From Endozoicomonas gorgoniicola (GTDB lineage Bacteria; Pseudomonadota; Gammaproteobacteria; Pseudomonadales; Endozoicomonadaceae), in the NCBI RefSeq assembly GCF_025562715.2, contig NZ_JAPFCC010000001.1, positions 1,692,501 through 1,756,500 of the forward strand: a DNA stretch of 64,000 bases, given 5' to 3'. The notes beneath the pieces are model-generated. The model ran no database searches. It was not told the DNA's origin and worked only from the letters and a program-made list of their open reading frames with translations. Both the position numbers and the translations under genes were made by a program. Below, in pieces: positions 54,065 through 61,443 of this stretch (its first letter is position 1; every line of letters starts with the position of its first letter).

Positions 54065-54578
54065 ACGGCACGACCACAAAGCGACCCCCAGGGATGGGGG
54101 AAGTGCCGCCAAGCGCCCGGAGCGCGACCGGTGCATTATTCGCATCCATGTAGCCAAGCGTGAGCTGGGCATGAGCGACAAGGATTACCGGGAAGCTCTG
54201 GAAGGCCAGACCGGCAAAACCAGCTGTAAGGACATGACCCTGAGCCAGCTATATACCGTAGAGGCTTATTTCAAAAAACTGGGCTTCAAACCCACCATTA
54301 AAAAAAGACCTTTTGCCAAACGCAAAAGTCCCGTAAGCCAAGGTCGGCAGGTGGACAAAATCCGCGCCCTGTGGATTGAGATGGCAAATAATGGCGATAT
54401 TCGTGACGGCTCTGAAAACGCCCTTGAGGCATGGGTACAACGGATGAGCGCCAAATTTAACCACGGGCGCGGTATCCAGAAAGTGGACTGGCTGGAGCAG
54501 GAACCTTACGTCTGTAGCCGTCTGCTGGAAAGCCTCAAGCAGTGGCAGAAGCGTTGTATTAAAAACAGGGAGAAATGA
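54054..54578 (+). CDS. GemA-like protein (Mu gp16, DUF1018)
   Basis: 174 residues. The DUF1018 core runs from about residue 25: IIRIHVAKRELGMSDKDYRE, SCKDMTLSQLYTVEAYFKKLG, KIRALWIEMANNGDIRDGSE and the C-terminal CSRLLESLKQWQKR. Mu GemA/gp16 modulates host supercoiling and early phage expression. The first 24 residues (including ATPRDGGSAAKRPERD) are encoded by hairpin element copy 2 and are not part of the family, so the element has extended the N-terminus in frame, or an internal start is used. Confidence 0.87.
   Translation: MSSERHDHKATPRDGGSAAKRPERDRCIIRIHVAKRELGMSDKDYREALEGQTGKTSCKDMTLSQLYTVEAYFKKLGFKPTIKKRPFAKRKSPVSQGRQVDKIRALWIEMANNGDIRDGSENALEAWVQRMSAKFNHGRGIQKVDWLEQEPYVCSRLLESLKQWQKRCIKNREK
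54085..54132 (+). repeat. Two-hairpin element, copy 2
   Basis: Hairpin 1: CCCCC-AGGGAT-GGGGG (54085-54100), identical to copy 1. Hairpin 2: outer stem GCCG/CGGT (54105-54108, 54129-54132) and inner stem GCGC/GCGC (54113-54116, 54122-54125). Base changes relative to copy 1 keep pairing. It lies within the first codons of the GemA-like gene. Confidence 0.8.
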
Positions 54579-54955
54579 CCATGCCAATGAATGAAGCACT
54601 TGTAGCCAATATGACCCCTGACGAACTGGTGCAATATGCCAGCATTGAACCGTCCATCATTGAGAAGTTCGGGCAGGAGCGGTTTGTTGAGCAGATGTCT
54701 ACTGAAGTGGCGACCTTGCAGGACGATGTTAGCTACCTGGAATCGGAAGTCAGATCCTATGTAGATACTCAGGACAGAAATATCGCCAAGCCTCTCTACT
54801 ACGTGACCTGGCTGGAAGCCAAACAGGCGACTGATGAGGTAGTTGCTGCGCTCTACCAGTACTGTGAAGAGCAGAAGCTGGAAAACGGTCATCCACTCAA
54901 AGCCATTCTTGACGATCTTGAAGACGCCAGTCGTCAGGTGAGCGATCTTTATTAA
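54575..54955 (+). CDS. Early phage protein of unknown function
   Basis: 126 residues; ATG overlaps the GemA stop (ATGA). Acidic and helical: DELVQYASIEPSIIEKFGQE, then a coiled-coil-like VATLQDDVSYLESEVRSYVD and a C-terminal helix. No family recognised. Confidence 0.65.
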   Translation: MTMPMNEALVANMTPDELVQYASIEPSIIEKFGQERFVEQMSTEVATLQDDVSYLESEVRSYVDTQDRNIAKPLYYVTWLEAKQATDEVVAALYQYCEEQKLENGHPLKAILDDLEDASRQVSDLY

Positions 54956-54967
54956 GGGGGGGGTGAT

Positions 54968-55387
54968 ATGGAAGACCTGTTCGGCATCGACTCTGAAAAC
55001 AACGACATCATGGCGCACCTGGATGATGACGTGTTGCACCAGAAAGACTACTGGCCGGGCGAGCTGGTGACACTGGCTGAGGCGATCCGTACCCAGATGC
55101 GGCGGGAAGGCGAGCAGGAGGACGCCACCTATAAGCAGATGGAGCGTGTGTTACTGGCGATGTCGTTCCTGTGTGGTGGCAGGAATTACTACCTGCCCAA
55201 CGGTGACAGGATCAAACGGGCGTTACGCAACAAACGCATCTATGACTCCTTCACCGGCCACAACCACCGGGAGCTGTGCCAGCAGTTCCGGCTCAGCGAG
55301 CAGAAAATCTACGAGATTATCAAGGAACAGCGGCAGTTGCATCAGAACCGCATCCAGCATAATCTGTTTACCAACGGGCAGGCTTAA
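54968..55387 (+). CDS. Mor-type transcription activator
   Basis: 139 residues of the Mor/C family: an N-terminal dimer region, then GGRNYYLPNGDRIKRALRNK and a C-terminal helix-turn-helix (ELCQQFRLSEQKIYEIIKEQ). In Mu, Mor switches on middle transcription and C the late genes; with only one such gene here, it probably activates the late operon that starts with the endolysin. Its 3' end carries a hairpin (GGCAGGC/GCCTGCC, 55377-55396) around the stop codon. Confidence 0.9.
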   Translation: MEDLFGIDSENNDIMAHLDDDVLHQKDYWPGELVTLAEAIRTQMRREGEQEDATYKQMERVLLAMSFLCGGRNYYLPNGDRIKRALRNKRIYDSFTGHNHRELCQQFRLSEQKIYEIIKEQRQLHQNRIQHNLFTNGQA

Positions 55388-55428
55388 CGGCCTGCCAGCC
55401 CTCCCCCCCCACCTCTGGGGATATCCCC
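55377..55428 (+). promoter_or_regulatory. Hairpin and dyad between mor and the late operon
   Basis: GGCAGGC-TTAACG-GCCTGCC (55377-55396), then CCCC-ACCTCT-GGGG (55407-55420) and the perfect palindrome GGGGATATCCCC (55417-55428), 50 bp before the endolysin ATG. The palindrome is a candidate activator site for the Mor protein encoded just upstream; the first two hairpins resemble a degenerate, inverted copy of the two-hairpin element. Confidence 0.4.
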
Positions 55429-55477
55429 TAAAACCCTTTAGTACCAACCCCTGAACCAGCTGCCGCACACTGGCGGC

Positions 55478-55993
55478 ATGAACGCATCAACCTACTCATC
55501 CGCTTTTGAAACCGCCATTGCCTTTGTGCTGTCTGAGGAAGGTGGCTATGTCAACGACCCCAACGACAACGGGGGCGAAACCAACTATGGCATCAGCAAA
55601 CGGGCTTACCCTGACCTTGATATCAAGAACCTGACCGTCGGCCAGGCGGAAGCCATTTATTACCAGGACTACTGGCTGAAATGCTGTTGTAATGAGCTAC
55701 CGGTTGCTGTTGCCTGTGTCGTGCTGGATACCGCCGTCAATATGGGTCCCCGGACAGCTATCCGCTTCTTGCAGCAATCTCTGCGACTGAAGGTAGATGG
55801 CCTCATGGGTCCCCAAACTCTGAGACATGCCCATCACAACCCGCCGCTTTCTTACCTTAGTGATTATCTAAGCCGCCGCGCCAGACGCTATTTCGACATT
55901 GCCCAAACTGACAGCCAGCGTCGTTTTTACCGGGGCTGGCTGAAGCGCACCTACGAATTACAACAATACCTTTATGAGGAGCGTCTTTTATGA
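55478..55993 (+). CDS. Phage endolysin, glycoside hydrolase family 108
   Basis: 171 residues. The N-terminal catalytic region carries EEGGYVNDPNDNGGETNYGI with the proposed catalytic Glu in EGGY (residue 21). The middle (VVLDTAVNMGPRTAIRFLQQ) and the C-terminal peptidoglycan-binding part (LKVDGLMGPQTL) complete the N-acetylmuramidase architecture. It degrades peptidoglycan for host lysis. No signal peptide, so it relies on the following holin. First gene of the late operon and coupled to the holin gene (ATGA overlap). Confidence 0.93.
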   Translation: MNASTYSSAFETAIAFVLSEEGGYVNDPNDNGGETNYGISKRAYPDLDIKNLTVGQAEAIYYQDYWLKCCCNELPVAVACVVLDTAVNMGPRTAIRFLQQSLRLKVDGLMGPQTLRHAHHNPPLSYLSDYLSRRARRYFDIAQTDSQRRFYRGWLKRTYELQQYLYEERLL

Positions 55994-56328
55994 ATATACC
56001 GTCATGGATGAACCCGTTTTCAAAAGTTCTAGACATCGCTGACAAGGCCATCACCGACAAGGACAAGCTCAACGAGTTTCGCCATGAGCTGGATATGGCG
56101 GGTGAAGAGCTGCGCCAGATGCTGGAAGAAACCTACCGCAAGGAACTGGACACTGCCACCGTCCCCTGGGTCGATGCCCTGCACAAGATGGGGCGGCAGG
56201 TCATGAGCTATCTCGGTTACGGGCTGGCCTTTTATATGGTGCATAAGGGTTACGACCCCATGGCCGCCATGGCCGCACTGGCACCGGGCGGGATTTACAA
56301 CTACGTCAAGGGCAAAGGGCAGAAGTAG
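55990..56328 (+). CDS. Phage holin-like protein (3TM/GTA type)
   Basis: 112 residues. A helical charged N-terminal half (DKAITDKDKLNEFRHELDMA) resembles the 3TM holin family used by Mu-like phages and gene-transfer agents. Hydrophobic segments follow (VMSYLGYGLAFYMVHKG, PMAAMAALAPGGIYNYV). It would form inner-membrane lesions that release the endolysin. It overlaps the endolysin stop by 4 bp. Confidence 0.8.
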   Translation: MNIPSWMNPFSKVLDIADKAITDKDKLNEFRHELDMAGEELRQMLEETYRKELDTATVPWVDALHKMGRQVMSYLGYGLAFYMVHKGYDPMAAMAALAPGGIYNYVKGKGQK

Positions 56329-56330
56329 CC

Positions 56331-56558
56331 ATGGACGACCTGGACCGCGCCAAGCTGCTGGAACAAAGCGAGCGGGAACAGTTGCTGCAACAGCACCGGC
56401 AACGCCTCAGGGAGAAACCTTTATATATAGAAGGCGTCGCCTGTTGCCGGGACTGCGAAACCTCGATTGAAGAACGACTGACGGCAGGCATTGACGCCTG
56501 TCGCTGTATGGAGTGTCAGCGCCTCAAGGAGCGCAGGGAGAAACACTATGCCGGTTGA
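56331..56558 (+). CDS. DksA/TraR-type C4 zinc-finger protein
   Basis: 75 residues. A helical N-terminus (REQLLQQHRQRLREK) precedes the four-Cys site CCRDCETSI...CRCMECQ, characteristic of the short DksA/TraR family often found in Mu-like late operons. Such proteins bind RNA polymerase's secondary channel. Unlike full DksA it lacks the long coiled coil with the acidic tip, so it may modulate transcription differently. Confidence 0.85.
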   Translation: MDDLDRAKLLEQSEREQLLQQHRQRLREKPLYIEGVACCRDCETSIEERLTAGIDACRCMECQRLKERREKHYAG

Positions 56559-56871
56559 GATGGATTATGGTGCGGCAAGGTTCTGGTGGGACGTGGTTCA
56601 GTCCCTGGCCTTATTGGCCTTGTTTATCTGGACAGCGCTGGATAAGCGACGCCAGAAGAATACACAGGGGATTGACGCGGTGCGGGAGAGTCAGAAGAAA
56701 CAGGACAGGCGCATTCAAAGGCTTGAAGACAACCAGGAACGACTGGCGACCCACGAAGACCTGTCAGACATCAAAAGCGACCTGTCCGGCTTACAGGAAA
56801 AGATCACCGCCCAGAACAACCTGCTGCAAACCATCCACCAGTTCCTGCTGACGAACAAGAAGGGAGAGTAA
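56548..56871 (+). CDS. DUF2730 family protein (Mu gp25-like)
   Basis: 107 residues from ATG 56548 (GGGAG 8 bases upstream), overlapping the previous gene by 11 bp. One N-terminal transmembrane helix (VVQSLALLALFIWTAL) is followed by a coiled coil (RIQRLEDNQERLATHEDL, DIKSDLSGLQEKITAQN). This is the DUF2730 layout, which resembles an Rz-like spanin or a structural accessory in Mu-like phages. Role unproven. Confidence 0.82.
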   Translation: MPVEMDYGAARFWWDVVQSLALLALFIWTALDKRRQKNTQGIDAVRESQKKQDRRIQRLEDNQERLATHEDLSDIKSDLSGLQEKITAQNNLLQTIHQFLLTNKKGE

Positions 56872-56874
56872 GTC

Positions 56875-57168
56875 GTGAGCTATCAAACAGTACTCCACGC
56901 CGACCAGCGGCTGGTCATCCTCAGGACACTGGCTGAGATGAACGGCTACCAGGCCAACGAATCCATTTTGCAAACGGTGCTGGACCGTTACGGGCATAAC
57001 ATCAGCCGTGACTTAACGGTGTCCCATATGCAGTTCCTGAAAGAGCAGGGGCTTATCAGTTTGGAAGACGTTGGGGGGATACAGGTGGCCACCCTTAACA
57101 GTCGAGGTGAAGACGTGGCGGCAGGCCGTGCCAGTGTGGCGGGTGTGAAACGTCCCAGTGCCAAATGA
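56875..57168 (+). CDS. Mu gp26-like phage protein
   Basis: 97 residues from a GTG at 56875. Winged-helix-like content (LVILRTLAEMNGYQANES, SRDLTVSHMQFLKEQGLISL, VATLNSRGEDVAAGR) matches the gp26/VpaChn25_0724-like family encoded before the small terminase gene in Mu-like phages. Its stop overlaps the next small ORF by 4 bp (ATGA). Confidence 0.78.
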   Translation: MSYQTVLHADQRLVILRTLAEMNGYQANESILQTVLDRYGHNISRDLTVSHMQFLKEQGLISLEDVGGIQVATLNSRGEDVAAGRASVAGVKRPSAK

Positions 57169-57305
57169 AGAAACAGAGCAAATGCGCTCAATGCCCGCAC
57201 CTGCCCCGGTGTCTGGAGGCAATACGCAAACGGCGGGAACAGCACCAGAAGGAATGGCGGGAGGTACAGGAAGATGAACGCAACCAGGGCAAAGCACACC
57301 CGTAA
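57165..57305 (+). CDS. Small Cys-containing phage protein, 46 residues
   Basis: ATG 57165 overlaps the previous stop (ATGA) and the frame ends at TAA 57303-57305, inside the following gene. It begins MKKQSKCAQCPHLPRC with a three-Cys motif that could bind zinc; the rest is basic and Glu/Arg-rich. The overlaps at both ends fit an operon gene that short-ORF filters would miss. No family recognised. Confidence 0.55.
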   Translation: MKKQSKCAQCPHLPRCLEAIRKRREQHQKEWREVQEDERNQGKAHP

Positions 57306-57843
57306 CCGCAAAAGCCGGATTAAACGACTGCCGAAGCCGATCAAAACCGAGTTGGACCGGCTGATCCGTGAAGACCGGATGAGTCAGGCGGACATTCTCA
57401 AAGAGGTGAATACCCTCTGTGAGAAACACGGTGAGGATAAGGTCAGCCAGTCGAGTTTGAGCCGTTATCAGAAACAGGCTGACCGGATAATGGCCAAGAC
57501 CCGTGAGCTAAAGGAAATATCTGCGGTATGGGTTGATCGCCTGGGTGATGAACCCGTCAGCAACATTGGCAGGATGCTCCAGCAGATCGTCCACACCCTG
57601 GCTATTGAAGTCGGGATGAAACTGGAAGAGCAGGAGGTGCCGGATCTTAAGGCCATCAACCAGCTGGCGCTGGTCACTCAGCGAGTGGAACGGGCAGCAA
57701 GGGACAGCCTGAAGCGTGAGCAGGAGATGCGGACAGCCTTTGCCGAGGAAGCCGCAGACAAAGCCGGGGAGGCACTGGCTAACCAGGGCATGACCGCCTC
57801 AACCATTGAAACCATTAAGAAAGAGATACTGGGGATTGCGTGA
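57274..57843 (+). CDS. Mu gp27-like protein, DUF3486 (probable small terminase)
   Basis: 189 residues. DUF3486 signature: a basic start, KTELDRLIREDRMSQADILKEV, SQSSLSRYQKQADRIM, then long helices (GRMLQQIVHTLAIEVGMKLE). In Mu-like phages this protein precedes the gp28 large terminase and is thought to act as the DNA-recognising small subunit. It overlaps the previous small ORF by 32 bp. Confidence 0.88.
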   Translation: MNATRAKHTRNRKSRIKRLPKPIKTELDRLIREDRMSQADILKEVNTLCEKHGEDKVSQSSLSRYQKQADRIMAKTRELKEISAVWVDRLGDEPVSNIGRMLQQIVHTLAIEVGMKLEEQEVPDLKAINQLALVTQRVERAARDSLKREQEMRTAFAEEAADKAGEALANQGMTASTIETIKKEILGIA

Positions 57844-58277
57844 TGACTAAGCCTGTTGACTTTGACCATGACCATATCAAATCACTGATCAGGGCTGAGG
57901 AGTATATTTTTCGGGGTATGACGACCATTTGCGTGATGACGTTGGTCACTGGTCATCAGTTGATAGGACAAGGGCACTGCTTGAATCCGGATCGCTACAG
58001 TGAGCAGATGGGAGAAGATGCAGCCAGAGCTGATGCAGTCAGCCAGCTGTACGAGAAGGAAGCCTATCGTCTTCAGTATGAGAGTGCCTGGAAGCAAGAA
58101 AATGAAAAGGCATTTGAACAGGCAAAAGGTATATCTTCCGAGCAACTGGAATCTATCAAAAAAGAGCTGCTAAACAGTGCTGACTTTAAAGCGGCAGTTA
58201 TTGATATTGCGGTTCAGGCTGTGGCTGCGCAGGTGGCGACTCGATCCGGCCCTATTGGTAAAGCGTTAAAAAAATAG
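57843..58277 (+). CDS. Gp49-like phage protein
   Basis: 144 residues. The N-terminal half (HIKSLIRAEEYIFRGMTTIC, MTLVTGHQLIGQGHCLNPD, then AARADAVSQLYEKEAYRLQ) matches the Gp49 family of small phage proteins of unknown role. The second half is helical and ends with two Lys. Lower in G+C than flanking genes. In Mu gp28 directly follows gp27, so this is an inserted accessory gene. Confidence 0.75.
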   Translation: MTKPVDFDHDHIKSLIRAEEYIFRGMTTICVMTLVTGHQLIGQGHCLNPDRYSEQMGEDAARADAVSQLYEKEAYRLQYESAWKQENEKAFEQAKGISSEQLESIKKELLNSADFKAAVIDIAVQAVAAQVATRSGPIGKALKK

Positions 58278-58312
58278 TTGCGTAGGCTGGATATCATTAC
58301 AAAAGGTTATCA

Positions 58313-59851
58313 ATGCAAGCTCCTGATTCCGTCCTCCTCCCCTACCAGCAACGCTGGATCGCCGACGACTCCCCGCTGAAGATTGCGGAGAAGTCCCGGC
58401 GAACCGGTATCACCTGGGCCGAAGCGGCTGACGCTACCCTGGCGGCGGGTGCGTCGAAAGAGGCAGGCGGCACCAACCACTTCTACGTAGGCTCCAACAA
58501 GGAGATGGCGCGGGAGTTTATCGACGCTGTCGCCATGTGGGCCAAAGCCTTTGACAAGGTATCCAGCACCGCCCAGGAAGAAATCTTTCTGGATGAAAAC
58601 GGCGACAAGGAAATACTGACCTACGTCGTGTACTTCCCGAACTCCGGTTTCAAGGTACAGGCGCTGTCCTCCAGCCCCAAGAACCTGCGGGGTATGCAGG
58701 GCAATGTCACCATTGATGAAGCAGCTTTCCATGAACGTCTGGCGGAAGTACTCAAGGCAGCACTGGCGCTGACCATGTGGGGCGCAAAGGTGCGGCTGAT
58801 CTCCACCCACAACGGCGTGGACAACCTGTTTAACGAACTCATCACCGACAGCCGCGCCGGTAAAAAGCGCTACAGTGTCCACCGCTTAACCCTTGATGAT
58901 GCCCTGGCGGACGGCCTCTATAAGCGTATCTGCCTGGTAACGGGTCAGGAGTGGACGCCCCAGTCTCAGCAGCAGTGGCGGGACAACCTGCTGAAAGACA
59001 CCGCCACCGAAGAAGACGCACTGGAAGAATACTTCTGTGTGCCTAAAGCTTCGGGCGGTAGTTATATGAGCCGGGTGCTGATTGAGTCCCGCATGATGGA
59101 AGCCCCGGTATTGCGTTATGAAGGCACAGCCGAGTTTAACGAGTGGGCAGAAGAGAAGCGCAGACCCATTATTGAAGACTGGTGTAACGACCATTTAAAA
59201 CCCCTTTTAGATGCCCTTAACCCTGAGTTACAACACGCCTTTGGTGAGGATTTCGCCCGCAATGGAGACCTGACCGTGATTGCGCCGCTGATGGTTGAGC
59301 AAAACCTTAAGCGTCGCTGTCCGTTTATTGTTGAGTTGAAAAACGTGCCGTTTCGCAACCAGGAACAAATCTTGTTCTATATCGGGGATCGGCTCCCCAG
59401 GCTCTGCGGTGGCAAGCTCGATGCCAGGGGCAACGGTTCCTATCTGGCAGAAGAGGCCCGCTACCGTTACGGCTCGGGGCTGATTGATGAGGTGATGCTG
59501 ACCCAGGGCTGGTATCTGGAAAACATGCCACCCTTCAAGGCGGCTTTTGAAGACGACAATATCGAGATACCCAAAGACGCTGACATCCTATCTGACCTGC
59601 GGGCTATCCAGGTGGTCAAAGGCATTCCCAAGATTCCCGACGGCAACACCAGTACAGGCTCAGCCTCTGCCAGGAGTCAGCAACGTCACGGCGACGCAGC
59701 CATTGCCTTATGCCTTGCGTGGTCGGCGTCCTGTATGGATGCGGTGGAATACGCCTACCACCCTGTAAAAAAACAAACACCGGACACAGACACCGGTGAT
59801 CGAACCATCAGAGTCACCCGAGGACTCAAGGGACGAGGCTCGCTCCTATGA
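58313..59851 (+). CDS. Mu gp28-like terminase large subunit
   Basis: 512 residues. The ATPase motor domain has a Walker A-like loop KSRRTGIT at residues 27-34, a Walker B region NVTIDEAAFHERL and the coupling motif LISTHNGVDN. The C-terminal nuclease half includes HAFGEDFARNGDLTVI with an acidic metal site and RHGDAAIALCLAWSA. It packages phage DNA into proheads. The length matches gp28-type terminases, and the gene is followed by the portal with an ATGA overlap. Confidence 0.93.
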   Translation: MQAPDSVLLPYQQRWIADDSPLKIAEKSRRTGITWAEAADATLAAGASKEAGGTNHFYVGSNKEMAREFIDAVAMWAKAFDKVSSTAQEEIFLDENGDKEILTYVVYFPNSGFKVQALSSSPKNLRGMQGNVTIDEAAFHERLAEVLKAALALTMWGAKVRLISTHNGVDNLFNELITDSRAGKKRYSVHRLTLDDALADGLYKRICLVTGQEWTPQSQQQWRDNLLKDTATEEDALEEYFCVPKASGGSYMSRVLIESRMMEAPVLRYEGTAEFNEWAEEKRRPIIEDWCNDHLKPLLDALNPELQHAFGEDFARNGDLTVIAPLMVEQNLKRRCPFIVELKNVPFRNQEQILFYIGDRLPRLCGGKLDARGNGSYLAEEARYRYGSGLIDEVMLTQGWYLENMPPFKAAFEDDNIEIPKDADILSDLRAIQVVKGIPKIPDGNTSTGSASARSQQRHGDAAIALCLAWSASCMDAVEYAYHPVKKQTPDTDTGDRTIRVTRGLKGRGSLL

Positions 59852-61443
59852 ACGAAAGCATCATCATCAACCCTGATACTGGCAAAGGGTTCAAGAAAAA
59901 AGACCTGACCCGCCACATCACCCGCGCCACCCTGACCGGCGTAAGACAGGCGTCGCCCGGTCATTCAGTGGCGTCCTTCCTGACACCGGAACGGCTGGCC
60001 AGTGTGCTGCGCAATGCCATCGACGGCGATATGGAAGACTACCTGATACTGGCGGAAGAGATGGAGGAGCGTGACCTCCATTACTCCAGCCAGTTAAGAA
60101 CCCGTAAGCTGGCGGTGTCTGGTATCGAGCCGGTGGTTGAGGCTGTCAGTGAAGATGCAAAGGATGTCGAGCTGGCGGACGAGATCCGCGCCCTGGTCAG
60201 CGAGCCAACCTTCAGCGATATGCTGTTCGACCTGCTGGACGGGCTGGGCAAAGGCTTTTCAGTGGTAGAAGTGGTTTGGAAAACGGATAAAGGTCACTGG
60301 CAGCCTTGCGACTACCGCTGGGCTGACCCCCGTTTCTTCACGTTCGACAACGAAACCGGCAGGGAGCTACGGCACCAGAACCACACTGTCGAAGGTGGAC
60401 AACTGGAGCCGTACAAGTACCTGATCCATATGCCCCGCATCAAAAGCGGCTTGCCGGTGCGTAACGGGCTGGCGCGTTTGACGGCTGTGATGTACATGCT
60501 CAAGGGCTATACCCTGAAAGACTGGTGGGCGTTTGCGGAAGTGTTCGGGATGCCGATCCGGGTGGGCAAGTACGGGACAAACGCCACCGATGAGGAAATC
60601 GAAACACTGGTCAATGCCATCGCCAACATTGCCAGCGATGCCGGGGCCGCCATTCCCGAGAGCATGAAACTGGAACTGATCGAGACCAATAAAGGCACTG
60701 GCGGCGATACCCTGTTCCAGAACATGGCCGAATGGGCAGACCGGCAGATCAGTAAGGGCGTACTGGGTCAGACCATGACCGCAGACGACGGCAGCAGCCA
60801 GTCCCAGGCCAATGTTCATAATGACGTTCGCGGCGATATCCAGAAAGACGACGCCCGGCAGTTGGCGAATACCCTGCAAACCCTGGTGCAGTGGTACATC
60901 GACCTGAACCACGGGCCACAGGAAAAATACCCCCGCATTACACTGCCGATCATCGAGCCGGAAGACCTCAAGACACTGTCCGAAGCTCTGGGGCCAATGA
61001 TTGACCGTGGTCTTAAAATCGAAAAATCCCAGCTGCTGGACCGGTTCGGGTTTGCTGATGCTGATGAAGGGGCTGAGTTGATGCACCCACAGGGGCAAGT
61101 GCAGCCAGTATCTGAACCTGCCCTGAATCACTCTTTAGCTCTGTCCCGTTCGCTTTCCGAAAGCTCTGCGGGATACACCCCATCCCTGGGGTTAAACCGT
61201 GAACAACCAGGCTCTGATGAGAAGATTCTGGAAGAACTGGAAAGCGAGATGCTGGAGGAATGGGAACCCGTCATGAAACCCATTCTTGACCCTGTCCAGA
61301 CCCTGGCGGATGAATGCGAAGACCTTGAGGAGTTTCTGGCCCGTTTGCCTGAGCTGCTGGAAGACGGTGCAATGGATACCTCGAAGTTGATAACAAAACT
61401 GGCAGAAGGAACCTTTAAGGCTAGGGGGTTAGGTGATGGCTGA
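59848..61443 (+). CDS. Mu gp29-like portal protein (DUF935)
   Basis: 531 residues. DUF935 portal signature: residues about 50-330 include EEMEERDLHYSSQLRTRKLA, LLDGLGKGFSVVEVVW, GLARLTAVMYMLKGYTLKDW and LGQTMTADDGSSQSQANVHN. It forms the ring through which DNA enters and leaves the head. Near residue 435 the stretch SRSLSESSAGYTPSLGLN is encoded by an inverted two-hairpin element (copy 3) and is not typical of the family, so an in-frame insertion between the portal core and its C-terminal tail is likely. Confidence 0.92.
   Translation: MNESIIINPDTGKGFKKKDLTRHITRATLTGVRQASPGHSVASFLTPERLASVLRNAIDGDMEDYLILAEEMEERDLHYSSQLRTRKLAVSGIEPVVEAVSEDAKDVELADEIRALVSEPTFSDMLFDLLDGLGKGFSVVEVVWKTDKGHWQPCDYRWADPRFFTFDNETGRELRHQNHTVEGGQLEPYKYLIHMPRIKSGLPVRNGLARLTAVMYMLKGYTLKDWWAFAEVFGMPIRVGKYGTNATDEEIETLVNAIANIASDAGAAIPESMKLELIETNKGTGGDTLFQNMAEWADRQISKGVLGQTMTADDGSSQSQANVHNDVRGDIQKDDARQLANTLQTLVQWYIDLNHGPQEKYPRITLPIIEPEDLKTLSEALGPMIDRGLKIEKSQLLDRFGFADADEGAELMHPQGQVQPVSEPALNHSLALSRSLSESSAGYTPSLGLNREQPGSDEKILEELESEMLEEWEPVMKPILDPVQTLADECEDLEEFLARLPELLEDGAMDTSKLITKLAEGTFKARGLGDG
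61148..61191 (-). repeat. Two-hairpin element, copy 3 (inverted, inside portal gene)
   Basis: Read on the minus strand: hairpin 1 CCCC-AGGGAT-GGGG (61178-61191); hairpin 2 with outer stem TCCCG/CGGGA and inner stem GCTTT/AAAGC (61152-61164). Same order, spacing and internal-loop sizes as copies 1 and 2, although the stem bases differ, which is compensatory change. It is translated in frame within the portal gene. Confidence 0.75.
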
